Below are positions 1 through 5,795 of a DNA stretch of 5,795 bases, piece after piece. This DNA is from Euryarchaeota archaeon UBA287 (GTDB taxonomy: Archaea; Thermoplasmatota; UBA186; UBA287): NCBI GenBank assembly GCA_002495235.1, contig DAEG01000098.1, positions 1-5,795 of the forward strand. The letters are read 5' to 3'. A model generated the notes under the pieces. It was not told the DNA's origin. It saw only the letters and a program-made list of their open reading frames with translations, and did not search any database. The position numbers and the translations under genes were made by a program. Every line of letters starts with the position of its first letter. Within the stretch, counting starts at the first letter, position 1.

Positions 1-401
1 GCAGCCACATCCGCTGCCTCATCCTGACGTTCTTCTACCGCTTCATGCGGGAGATGATCGAAGCGGGCTACATCTACATCGCACAGCCGCCGCTCTACCG
101 GCTTTCAGTGGGCAAGAAGCATGAGTACCTCTACAGCGACAAAGAGCTGCAACTCGCGATGGCCAAGCTTCCCGAGGGCGCCAAGTACGGCATCCAGCGC
201 TACAAGGGCCTTGGTGAGATGAACCCCGAGCAGCTGTGGGAGACCACCATGAACCCCGAAACCAGAAAGCTGTTGAGAGTGACGATACAGGACGCTATAG
301 AGGCGGACAGGCTCTTCACTATCCTCATGGGTGAGGACGTAGAGGAGAGAAGGAGATTCATAAAGGAGCACAGCAGAGAGGCCATTAATATAGACATATG
401 A
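1..401 (+). CDS. gyrB: DNA gyrase subunit B, C-terminal end (partial, 5' part outside window)
   Basis: GyrB is the ATPase subunit of gyrase, the type IIA topoisomerase that introduces negative supercoils. The reading frame is already open at position 3, so about 132 C-terminal residues are visible and the true start lies upstream. The first residues, SHIRCLILTFFYRFM, match the stretch directly after the Toprim acidic residues, so the ATPase, transducer and most of the Toprim domain are missing. The family-typical RYKGLGEMNPEQLWETTMNP block lies at about 201-260, followed by the usual GyrB ending (EADRLFTILMGEDVEERRRF). The stop is TGA at 399-401, 8 nt before gyrA. Codon usage is odd: all five Arg codons up to about 203 are CGC/CGG, whereas all seven from 264 on are AGA/AGG. 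ParE or Topo IV is the alternative family name, but the adjacent gyrA-type partner favours GyrB. Confidence 0.95.
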   Translation, partial: SHIRCLILTFFYRFMREMIEAGYIYIAQPPLYRLSVGKKHEYLYSDKELQLAMAKLPEGAKYGIQRYKGLGEMNPEQLWETTMNPETRKLLRVTIQDAIEADRLFTILMGEDVEERRRFIKEHSREAINIDI

Positions 402-404
402 GGT
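400..404 (+). promoter_or_regulatory. Shine-Dalgarno site of gyrA overlapping the gyrB stop
   Basis: GAGGT at 400-404 is complementary to the CCUCC-type end of 16S rRNA and sits 5 nt before the gyrA ATG at 410. It shares two bases with the gyrB TGA (399-401). This supports the choice of start and suggests that ribosomes finishing gyrB reinitiate on gyrA, which would keep the two subunits in proportion. The coupling is inferred. Confidence 0.75.
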
Positions 405-409
405 AAAAG

Positions 410-2800
410 ATGATAGCTGAAAGACCTGTTGAAAAGGAGATGAGGAGTTCTTACATAGACTACGCGATGTCCGTGATAATTGGGAGGGCCCTGCCAGACG
501 CTCGGGACGGGCTCAAGCCGGTCCAGAGGAGAGTGCTGTACGCGATGCACGAGAACGGCTGGACGCGCAGCAAACCCACGAAGAAGAGCGCCAGTGTTGT
601 TGGAGAGGTTCTGGGTAAGTACCACCCGCACGGCGATGTCTCGGTCTACGACAGCCTTGTGAGACTCGCGCAGCCCTTCTCGATGAGGTACACTCTGGTG
701 GAGGGTCAGGGGAACTTCGGATCCATGGACGGCGATAGCCCGGCGGCCATGCGTTATACCGAGTGCAGGCTCTCCCGGATATCGGAAGAGCTTTTGAGCG
801 ATATAGGCAAGGAGACCGTTGAATTCATGGACAACTTTGACGGCTCACTCAAGGAACCCGTTGTCCTGCCATCAAGGATACCAAATCTGCTGGTCAACGG
901 CGCTTCGGGCATAGCGGTCGGCATGGCGACCAGCATGATGCCGCACAACCTCACAGAGGTCATAGACGCTCTGGTCTACCTTATAGACAATCCCGATCCA
1001 AAGTTCTACGAGCTCTGCAGCATCATAAAAGGGCCCGACTTCCCGACAGGGGGTATAATAGTCGGCAGGAAGGGGATAATGGATTCCTACGCTACAGGGA
1101 GAGGCTACGTGGTGCTGAGGGCAAGGATCGATCTGGATCAAAAGAGGAACAGATTCATCGTGAAAGAGCTGCCCTACAACGTGAACAAGGCAAACCTCGT
1201 GATGAGCGTGGCCGATCTCGCCAAGGGAAAGACACTTGAGGGCATAAGCGAGATAAGGGACGAGTCGAACAGAAAGGAGGGCGTGAGGATAGTCATAGAG
1301 CTCAAGAGAGGAGCAAACCCAGACATACTCCTGAATCGTCTCTTCGCTCACACGCAGCTTCAGGTCAAGCTTCCGGTGATAAACTTGGCGATCTACAATA
1401 ACGAGCCGCGGCTTTTCTCGCTGAAAGAGCTGCTGGACACCTTCATCTCTTTCAGGGAAGAGATAGTGACAAAGAGGACGAGGTTCGACCTCAGAAAGGC
1501 TCACGAGAGGCTCGAGATCGTTGAAGGGCTCATGACGGCCCTGGAGAACATAGATCGGGTCATAGTGCTCATAAGAGGCAGCAGAGAGACTAAAGAGGCC
1601 CTGGCAAAGCTGCAGGAGATGTTCGGGCTGTCGGAACGGCAGGGCAAAGCCATCCTGGAGATGAGGTTACAGAGCCTAACCTCGCTGGAGAGAGAGACCC
1701 TCACCGAAGAGCGTTCAGGGTTGCTGGGGTCTATAGCAGAGTTTGACAGGATCCTGAGTGACAGGAGCGAGCTACTCGGAGTTATAAGGAATGAGCTGCT
1801 GGAGATAAGGGAGAAGTACGGGGACGAGAGAAGGACGGAGATCACAGAGGCCGAAGAGGACGTGAACGAGGAGGATCTCTATGAGGACAGAGATGAAGTC
1901 ATCCTCATATCAGAGAAGGACTACGTGAAGAGGTTGCCCCTCGAGGGCTACAGGGCGCAGAAGAAGGGTGGTGTGGGTCTGTCTGGCATGGGGTTCAAGG
2001 ATGAGGACAGTCTCAAGCTCATGGTTCCTTGCAGGACGAAGGACTGGTTGCTCGTATTCACAACGAAGGGCAAGGTGTACATGATAAAGGCGTACAGAAT
2101 GCCGGAGATGAGAAAGCAGGCCAAGGGTTTGCCCATAGTGAATCTACTGCCGCTTGATGAGAATGAGAGGATCTGTTCGGTTCTGAACGTAAGAACGTTT
2201 GAGGGGGATCTCCTGTTCGCAACAGCGAAGGGAGTGGTAAAGAAGGTCGCACTGGGAGAGTTCTCCAACTGCAAGATAACCGGCAAAAGGGCCATAGTGC
2301 TGCGCGAAGGTGACGAGCTGATTGGAGTGATAAGGTGTGTGGATAAGGTCATGATCGCCACGGATGCGGGCATGGTCGTCAACTTTGACAACAAAAAGGT
2401 CAGGGAGATGGGAAGGGGCGCTTCCGGTGTCAGAGGTATAAGACTCGAGAACAGCAGGGTCGTTTCAGTGCTCAGCATAAGAGAGAACGATGAGAGCTAT
2501 ATCGTTACAGTGACCGAAAAGGGCTACGGGAAAAAGACGGCGTACCGGAGCAATTACAGGGAGACAAACCGTGGTTGTAAAGGCATAAAGGCCATAAACC
2601 TAGGTGAAAAGACCGGGAAGCTTGTGGCCATGGTCAAAGCAGCGCAGGATGATGAGCTCATGCTGGCGACCGAGAGGGGGCATGTCATAAGGATCGGCGT
2701 TGCGGGGATAAGCACACAGGGTAGATACGCCAGAGGCGTCAGGCTCATGAAGGTCAAAGAGAGAGAGGCTGTGAAGAACGCCGTGGTTCTAAGCGCATAG
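410..2800 (+). CDS. gyrA: DNA gyrase subunit A
   Basis: GyrA is the DNA breakage-reunion and DNA-wrapping subunit of gyrase, acting with GyrB as A2B2 on the chromosome. The 796-residue protein has the family layout. The winged-helix region lies at about 30-135, with catalytic Arg115-Tyr116 in AAMRYTE (E. coli Arg121-Tyr122). The tower region follows, with the DNA-intercalating Ile168 in NGASGIAVGMAT (E. coli Ile174). A long helical coiled-coil region spans about 340-477, then an acidic linker at about 478-496. A C-terminal beta-pinwheel of about six repeats runs from about 495 to the end. The GyrA box is QKKGGVG at 517-523, with Val522 where Lys/Arg is usual, so wrapping (and hence the gyrase-versus-Topo IV assignment) rests partly on the pinwheel and the gyrB neighbour. 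E. coli Ser83 is replaced by Val77, while Asp87 is kept as Asp81. Compared with the 875-residue E. coli protein, it lacks an acidic C-terminal tail. The ATG start has a well-placed Shine-Dalgarno site and gives a normal family N-terminus. The stop is TAG at 2798-2800. Confidence 0.97.
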   Translation: MIAERPVEKEMRSSYIDYAMSVIIGRALPDARDGLKPVQRRVLYAMHENGWTRSKPTKKSASVVGEVLGKYHPHGDVSVYDSLVRLAQPFSMRYTLVEGQGNFGSMDGDSPAAMRYTECRLSRISEELLSDIGKETVEFMDNFDGSLKEPVVLPSRIPNLLVNGASGIAVGMATSMMPHNLTEVIDALVYLIDNPDPKFYELCSIIKGPDFPTGGIIVGRKGIMDSYATGRGYVVLRARIDLDQKRNRFIVKELPYNVNKANLVMSVADLAKGKTLEGISEIRDESNRKEGVRIVIELKRGANPDILLNRLFAHTQLQVKLPVINLAIYNNEPRLFSLKELLDTFISFREEIVTKRTRFDLRKAHERLEIVEGLMTALENIDRVIVLIRGSRETKEALAKLQEMFGLSERQGKAILEMRLQSLTSLERETLTEERSGLLGSIAEFDRILSDRSELLGVIRNELLEIREKYGDERRTEITEAEEDVNEEDLYEDRDEVILISEKDYVKRLPLEGYRAQKKGGVGLSGMGFKDEDSLKLMVPCRTKDWLLVFTTKGKVYMIKAYRMPEMRKQAKGLPIVNLLPLDENERICSVLNVRTFEGDLLFATAKGVVKKVALGEFSNCKITGKRAIVLREGDELIGVIRCVDKVMIATDAGMVVNFDNKKVREMGRGASGVRGIRLENSRVVSVLSIRENDESYIVTVTEKGYGKKTAYRSNYRETNRGCKGIKAINLGEKTGKLVAMVKAAQDDELMLATERGHVIRIGVAGISTQGRYARGVRLMKVKEREAVKNAVVLSA

Positions 2801-2805
2801 CTCGT

Positions 2806-4014
2806 TCAGTCGCCCATGGCCACGGCGACTATGGAGCCGTTACGGTGCCCCCTCATGGTCCCCATCGAAAAGTGCTCCCCCATGGTGTAGGTCGCTATCG
2901 TGTTCACTCCATGGGCGGCATTTATTATGGCTTCTGCTTCCTTTTCATACTCCTCTCCCATGGCCGCGAGCCTCTGCCAGCAGTCGAATATGACCAGAAC
3001 CTGGGGCACTCTCACGTCTTTCAGCGCCTGTTTCACGGCCTTGGTGGCGCTCTCTATCATCTTTTTCCTGTCGTTCTTCGCAGAGAAGAGAACGGAGCCG
3101 TCAGCGGTCTTTGTGCCGAAGGTTATCGAATCATCGTCATTTACCATGGCGGGGTACTTCATGAGGACCTTGTCCCCGGGGCCGAACACAACAAAGGGGT
3201 ATTCTGCCCCGGTCGAGTACGCTATCGTCCTCTCTTCCCTGAGCTCCGCAGAGCTTCTGCCGGTTATCCCGGAATAGACCTCCAGCGCGGGTCTGTAATT
3301 GAGCTCGTACACCCTGTTGTTCAGGGCCTTTGTGACTATGTACGGTGAAGGATCTCTCAAGACAAAAGCGACCTCTGAAGAGAGACCAATGCTCTTGTTG
3401 GTTGCAAATATCCCCAGCACAGCGCTGTCAGAATAGGCCTCATTGAGTATCTGGTAGTTCCTTCCGGTGTGGACATCAGTGAAGGAGCCAGCGCCCACCA
3501 GCGGTACCGTGGGGTTGATGAAATCCCTGACGCCGTGAAGAAAATCCTCGTCCGCAAATCTCATCGGGTTTATGAAGTCCATCATGTAGAAGTACGGTTT
3601 TGAGAGGGCGATCTTCTCCGGCATGTTGCTGACTATGGCGTTGTATCTGGCGAATATGGGCGTGAGCCTGTCCCTCTCTGTCGAGAGCTCGCTGAAAGCC
3701 CTCTCAGCAACGGATCTGCCGCACTCATAACCGCCATTCATGGGTTCGGCGGCGAATCCTCCAACCAGCTCTCTTGAGGAGAACCCCAGGGCACAGACGC
3801 CTCTCTCGACGAGGTTCTCATCGGATATCCCATAGGAAGAGGAGCAGCCAAAGACCATTGTGTTACAAGTCTCCCTCATCGCCTTAACCACCTTATGCGC
3901 ATCGTATGTGTGGTTCACAAACACGAGGGAGTATTCGCACCCGTCGAGCTTTCTGCCTACAGACTCACCAGCCCTCACAGGATCGCTATCGTCTGAAAAG
4001 CAGGAAACAAGCAC
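2806..4014 (-). CDS. Stand-alone FIST-domain (FIST_N + FIST_C) protein
   Basis: FIST domains are putative small-ligand sensor domains found in bacterial and archaeal signalling proteins; the ligand is unproven, with amino acids proposed. This 402-residue protein is a single FIST unit. In the N-terminal half, a beta-strand (SLVFVNHTYD, about 29-38) leads into the GCSSSYGI turn at 56-63, matching the FIST_N 'vGcSTaG' motif. A second GAGSFTD-type turn lies mid-protein. The C-terminal half carries the FIST_C signature: FDCWQR at 343-348 with the conserved Cys345, an acidic helix (EEYEKEAEAI), then YTMGEHF with Gly379-Glu380 and a final HRNGSIVAVAM strand. No transmembrane segment, kinase, methyl-acceptor or cyclase domain is present, so it probably acts in the cytoplasm with a separate partner or as a ligand-binding or enzymatic protein. 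The start is GTG at 4014; an in-frame stop lies just upstream, with no other start codon between. A TATA box about 25 nt upstream suggests a leaderless mRNA. The stop TGA is 5 nt from the gyrA stop, tail-to-tail. The domain call is secure; the physiological role is unknown. Confidence 0.88.
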   Translation of the reverse strand: MLVSCFSDDSDPVRAGESVGRKLDGCEYSLVFVNHTYDAHKVVKAMRETCNTMVFGCSSSYGISDENLVERGVCALGFSSRELVGGFAAEPMNGGYECGRSVAERAFSELSTERDRLTPIFARYNAIVSNMPEKIALSKPYFYMMDFINPMRFADEDFLHGVRDFINPTVPLVGAGSFTDVHTGRNYQILNEAYSDSAVLGIFATNKSIGLSSEVAFVLRDPSPYIVTKALNNRVYELNYRPALEVYSGITGRSSAELREERTIAYSTGAEYPFVVFGPGDKVLMKYPAMVNDDDSITFGTKTADGSVLFSAKNDRKKMIESATKAVKQALKDVRVPQVLVIFDCWQRLAAMGEEYEKEAEAIINAAHGVNTIATYTMGEHFSMGTMRGHRNGSIVAVAMGD

Positions 4015-4035
4015 GATGGTGATGTTGCTCCTGTT

Positions 4036-4043
4036 TTATATAA
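4036..4043 (-). promoter_or_regulatory. Archaeal TATA box of the FIST gene
   Basis: TTATATAA lies in the 39-nt gap between the thiL stop (4054) and the FIST start (4014). Its centre is about 25 nt from the GTG, the distance usually seen between an archaeal TATA box and the transcription start, so transcription probably begins at or next to the start codon (leaderless mRNA). An AGGAG at 4028-4032 lies 13 nt before the GTG, too far for an ordinary Shine-Dalgarno site and between TATA and the predicted start site. The octamer is a perfect palindrome, so orientation is inferred from gene placement. Confidence 0.72.
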
Positions 4044-4053
4044 CTTGTCAGTC

Positions 4054-5007
4054 TCAAAAGTGTGAGTAGCCTGTGTCCCTCAGCTCTGTAATTCTCCCGC
4101 TTTTTCTCATTCTCACACCGGAATCAGTCACAGTCCCTATACTCTTCATATCGATGGTCTTTCTTGCCTCTTCAAAGTTCTCTTCCTTCATGGTCAGCAG
4201 CAGTTCAAATTCACCGCCGGTGTACAGAGCAAGGCGCTCCAGGTCTTCCCCGCCATGCTCCATCACTTCGGGGGCTATGGGAAGGAGGTCTAGATCTATC
4301 TCCATCCCTGTACCGCTGGCTCTGGCGAGCTGGTGCAGTGATGAAGCAAGACCGTCGCTCGTGTCCATCGATGCGGTGCACAGGTGTTTTTCAGCCAGGT
4401 ACACGCCTTCCCTGACCCTCGGCCTCGGGATGAGCAGAGCTCTCACGGCCCTGTCGCATTTGTACTCACTTTTTCCGAAGAGGATCTCCAGGCCGAGCGC
4501 AGGGAGACCGAGCTCGCCGGTCAGAGCAATAACGTCACCTACCATGGCGCCACTTCTCTGTATGAAGTCGCTCGCGTTCACTCTTCCTATGGCGGTGCCA
4601 GATATCATGAGCTCTCCGCCTCGGCTGGTGTCTCCTCCGGCCACATAGCAATCATAGGTGGAGCAGCAGTCTTTCATGCCGTGGTAGATCCCCTCTATGA
4701 GACTTACCGGCGTCTCCGGCGGTATGGCGATGGAGGAAAAGAAGGCCAAGGGCTTCGCGCCTTTAGACGCGAGATCGCTTATGTTTATGGCGACCGCATA
4801 CCATCCTATCTCCCACGGTTTCATGCCCGGTGGCACGTCGGTGCTCTCCGCGATCATGTCCGTGGTCACCGCGATGCCTTCATTGCCCAGCTCCACAAGG
4901 GCGCAGTCATCACCCATCCCGTAAGGCGGCTTCGGCCCACCTAAAACGGATATTATCCTGTCAATGAGACCGAACTCTCCGAGATCCTCAGCTCTCAACT
5001 TCATCAC
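4054..5007 (-). CDS. thiL: Thiamine-monophosphate kinase
   Basis: ThiL phosphorylates thiamine monophosphate with ATP to make thiamine diphosphate, the last step of vitamin B1 cofactor synthesis, in the cytoplasm. The 317 residues are close to the usual length (E. coli about 325). The PurM/AIRS-like N-terminal domain shows GDDCA at 32-36, TTDM at 48-51, NISDLASKGAKP at 75-86 and GGDTSRG at 124-130. These are the family's Asp-rich metal and nucleotide-binding motifs. The C-terminal AIRS domain carries SMDTSDGLASSL from 213. The frame opens with GTG at 5007, directly followed by ATG at 5004; the ATG is the likelier start, giving 316 residues, but the sequence does not decide it. The start overlaps the end of nadM by 20 nt (17 nt from the ATG), so translation is probably coupled and the two share a transcript. 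No thiamine-diphosphate riboswitch is seen upstream, and there is no room for one. The stop is TGA at 4054-4056. Confidence 0.95.
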   Translation of the reverse strand: MMKLRAEDLGEFGLIDRIISVLGGPKPPYGMGDDCALVELGNEGIAVTTDMIAESTDVPPGMKPWEIGWYAVAINISDLASKGAKPLAFFSSIAIPPETPVSLIEGIYHGMKDCCSTYDCYVAGGDTSRGGELMISGTAIGRVNASDFIQRSGAMVGDVIALTGELGLPALGLEILFGKSEYKCDRAVRALLIPRPRVREGVYLAEKHLCTASMDTSDGLASSLHQLARASGTGMEIDLDLLPIAPEVMEHGGEDLERLALYTGGEFELLLTMKEENFEEARKTIDMKSIGTVTDSGVRMRKSGRITELRDTGYSHF

Positions 5008-5512
5008 TCCCGGCTATGCTGCGGATGCGCTGCACGCCATCAACTCGCTCTATAACGTCAGCCACGGCTGCAGGGACGTAGGACTTCCAGTCCTTCCCCT
5101 CCAGCATGAGCTCTCTTATCTTTCTTCCGGTTAGCACCTTTCTCTTGAAGATCGGCGGGCAGACAACCTCCTTCCCTGAGGCATACTCCTCAAAGAGCTC
5201 TTTTACTAGCGGGTTATTGGTGTACACCCTGTCAAAAGAGGGAGACAGGGAGAGGACGTGAGCCACCCAGAGCGAGTTTCTGTTGAGATCCTCCATTGGT
5301 ACTATAAAAAGCTCTCTCGCCACCTCCGTCTTGAGCGTTTCATGTATCATAGCGTACCTCTCACCGGCGGTGAAGGGATCACTCATGGTATGGCTCTCCT
5401 GAGCACTGCCTATGCCTATGATTATTCTCTGCTCTCTCTCCGCGATCCACCTGACTACCTGGAGATGGCCGTTGTGAAATGGCTGGAAACGCCCTATGAT
5501 CAATCCGGTCAT
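4988..5512 (-). CDS. nadM: Nicotinamide-nucleotide adenylyltransferase, archaeal type
   Basis: NadM joins NMN and ATP to give NAD+ and pyrophosphate, the final step of NAD synthesis. The 174-residue protein belongs to the archaeal NMNAT group of the nucleotidyltransferase alpha/beta-phosphodiesterase superfamily. The nucleotide-binding motif GRFQPFHNGH is at 7-16, containing the HxGH signature as His13-Asn-Gly-His16. PFTAGERYAMI (46-56) is typical of the archaeal enzymes. The C-terminal TGRKIRELM (from 128) corresponds to the family's second ATP-contact motif, often SGTxIR. The following WKSYVPAAV matches the usual 'W..lVP..V' segment. The ATG at 5512 puts Met six residues before GRFQ, as in relatives. 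No Shine-Dalgarno site is seen; an A/T-rich TATA element lies about 20 nt upstream. The gene lies 16 nt after the symporter stop, and its 3' end overlaps thiL. It is distinct from bacterial NadD by length and motif set. Confidence 0.95.
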   Translation of the reverse strand: MTGLIIGRFQPFHNGHLQVVRWIAEREQRIIIGIGSAQESHTMSDPFTAGERYAMIHETLKTEVARELFIVPMEDLNRNSLWVAHVLSLSPSFDRVYTNNPLVKELFEEYASGKEVVCPPIFKRKVLTGRKIRELMLEGKDWKSYVPAAVADVIERVDGVQRIRSIAGSDEVES

Positions 5513-5527
5513 AATCTAAAATGCCTT

Positions 5528-5535
5528 TTTATATA
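5528..5535 (-). promoter_or_regulatory. Probable TATA box of the nadM-thiL unit
   Basis: Read on the - strand this is TATATAAA, within an A/T-rich block at about 5525-5540. It lies about 20 nt before the nadM ATG, slightly closer than the usual 22-27 nt for a leaderless start, so the element actually used may sit a few bases further upstream within the block. It overlaps the last sense codon and the TAA stop of the symporter gene. Initiation at or near the ATG would explain the missing Shine-Dalgarno site. Confidence 0.55.
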
Positions 5536-5795
5536 TTGAATTTGTCCTCAAAAATCGCCGTTATGAAGTAACCAAGGAAAGAAAATGAGAGGACCCATAG
5601 AGGCGTAGCCGCCAGATCCAGGCGTATCGCGATCAGGGCAACAGCGAAGCCGGAGAGCAGGGATACGGCCGCGGACCTTTTGCCGCCCATCCTCCAGTGA
5701 AAGACCCCCAGAAACACGGGGAGCTGACAGAGAAGCATCGTAGAGCTTATCCGGGCGAGATCAGCGATGTACGAAGGTCTCTGGAGCGCGAACAG
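5529..5795 (-). CDS. Probable sodium:solute symporter (SSS family), C-terminal end (partial)
   Basis: The frame is open to the window edge at 5795, so only 88 C-terminal residues are visible and the true start lies outside. The in-frame ATG at 5738 is an internal Met, not the start. Three hydrophobic segments can be seen: about TMLLCQLPVFLGVFHW, SAAVSLLSGFAVALIAI and LWVLSFSFLGYFITAIF. The pattern PSYIADLARIS, a membrane helix ending LPVFLGVFHWRMGGKR, then SAAVSLLSG resembles the late helices of sodium:solute symporters, which have 'P.I..La' and 'P.fl.gl.Wkr....gA..s...G' at this place. The protein ends with a short hydrophilic tail (EDKFNI) and TAA at 5529-5531. The substrate cannot be read from this part, and another polytopic transporter family remains possible. 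Confidence 0.65.
   Translation of the reverse strand: MFALQRPSYIADLARISSTMLLCQLPVFLGVFHWRMGGKRSAAVSLLSGFAVALIAIRLDLAATPLWVLSFSFLGYFITAIFEDKFNI

Noticed and set aside
872..1504. Open frame of about 210 codons on the - strand inside gyrA
   Set aside because: It lies wholly antisense to well-conserved gyrA sequence, shows no recognisable domain, and is the sort of chance frame expected opposite a gene of this composition.
3062..3066. T-run as the gyrA terminator
   Set aside because: It is only five Ts, about 260 nt past the stop and inside another gene; too weak to annotate without transcript ends.
2845..3348. Open frame of about 167 codons on the + strand opposite the FIST gene
   Set aside because: It is antisense to the conserved C-terminal FIST domain and has no recognisable motif and no supporting start signals.
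4073..4944. Several + strand open frames (up to about 190 codons) opposite thiL
   Set aside because: thiL has all its family motifs on the - strand; the opposite frames are low-complexity Ser/Arg/Pro-rich or motif-free shadows.
4980..5030. Thiamine diphosphate riboswitch before thiL
   Set aside because: The upstream sequence is nadM coding sequence, and I see no THI-box core; nothing supports a riboswitch.
5529..5738. A complete 69-residue small membrane protein starting at 5738
   Set aside because: The frame stays open upstream to the window edge, and the added residues (LFALQRPSYIADLARISST) fit a transporter helix boundary, so this is the end of a longer protein.

Overview
The window looks like a piece of a euryarchaeal chromosome. 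The evidence is an archaeal-type NMN adenylyltransferase (NadM), A/T-only TATA boxes about 20-26 nt upstream of genes with no well-placed Shine-Dalgarno site, and heavy use of AGA/AGG (Arg) and ATA (Ile) codons. DNA gyrase genes, which euryarchaeal lineages such as Thermoplasmata, Archaeoglobi, Halobacteria and several methanogens carry, are compatible with this. A Thermoplasmata-related lineage is a reasonable guess, but the sequence alone does not settle it.

Layout. Positions 1-2800 on the + strand hold the gyrase operon: the 3' end of gyrB (its 5' part lies outside the window), then 8 nt, then a complete gyrA of 796 codons. Positions 2806-5795 are all on the - strand. In order of transcription (right to left) they hold the C-terminal end of a probable sodium:solute symporter, nadM (NAD synthesis), thiL (thiamine diphosphate synthesis, overlapping nadM), and a stand-alone FIST-domain protein. 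The FIST gene runs tail-to-tail into gyrA with only 5 nt between the stop codons.

How it works together. GyrB and GyrA form the A2B2 gyrase, and a Shine-Dalgarno sequence straddling the gyrB stop suggests coupled translation. NadM and ThiL each carry out the last step of a nucleotide-cofactor pathway, and their overlap implies one transcript, with a probable promoter just before nadM. The FIST gene has its own near-ideal leaderless-type promoter in the 39-nt gap after thiL, so it can be expressed separately from the cofactor genes. The window is densely coding: no gap exceeds 40 nt, and I see no RNA genes, insertion sequences, CRISPR arrays or repeats.

Most worth a second look: an abrupt codon-usage change inside gyrB near positions 205-264 (recombination, or a chimeric assembly join in a conserved motif); Val at the main quinolone-resistance position of GyrA; an altered GyrA box; and a nadM TATA box built over the symporter's stop codon. 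I do not see a convincing new multi-gene system here; most of the window is housekeeping.
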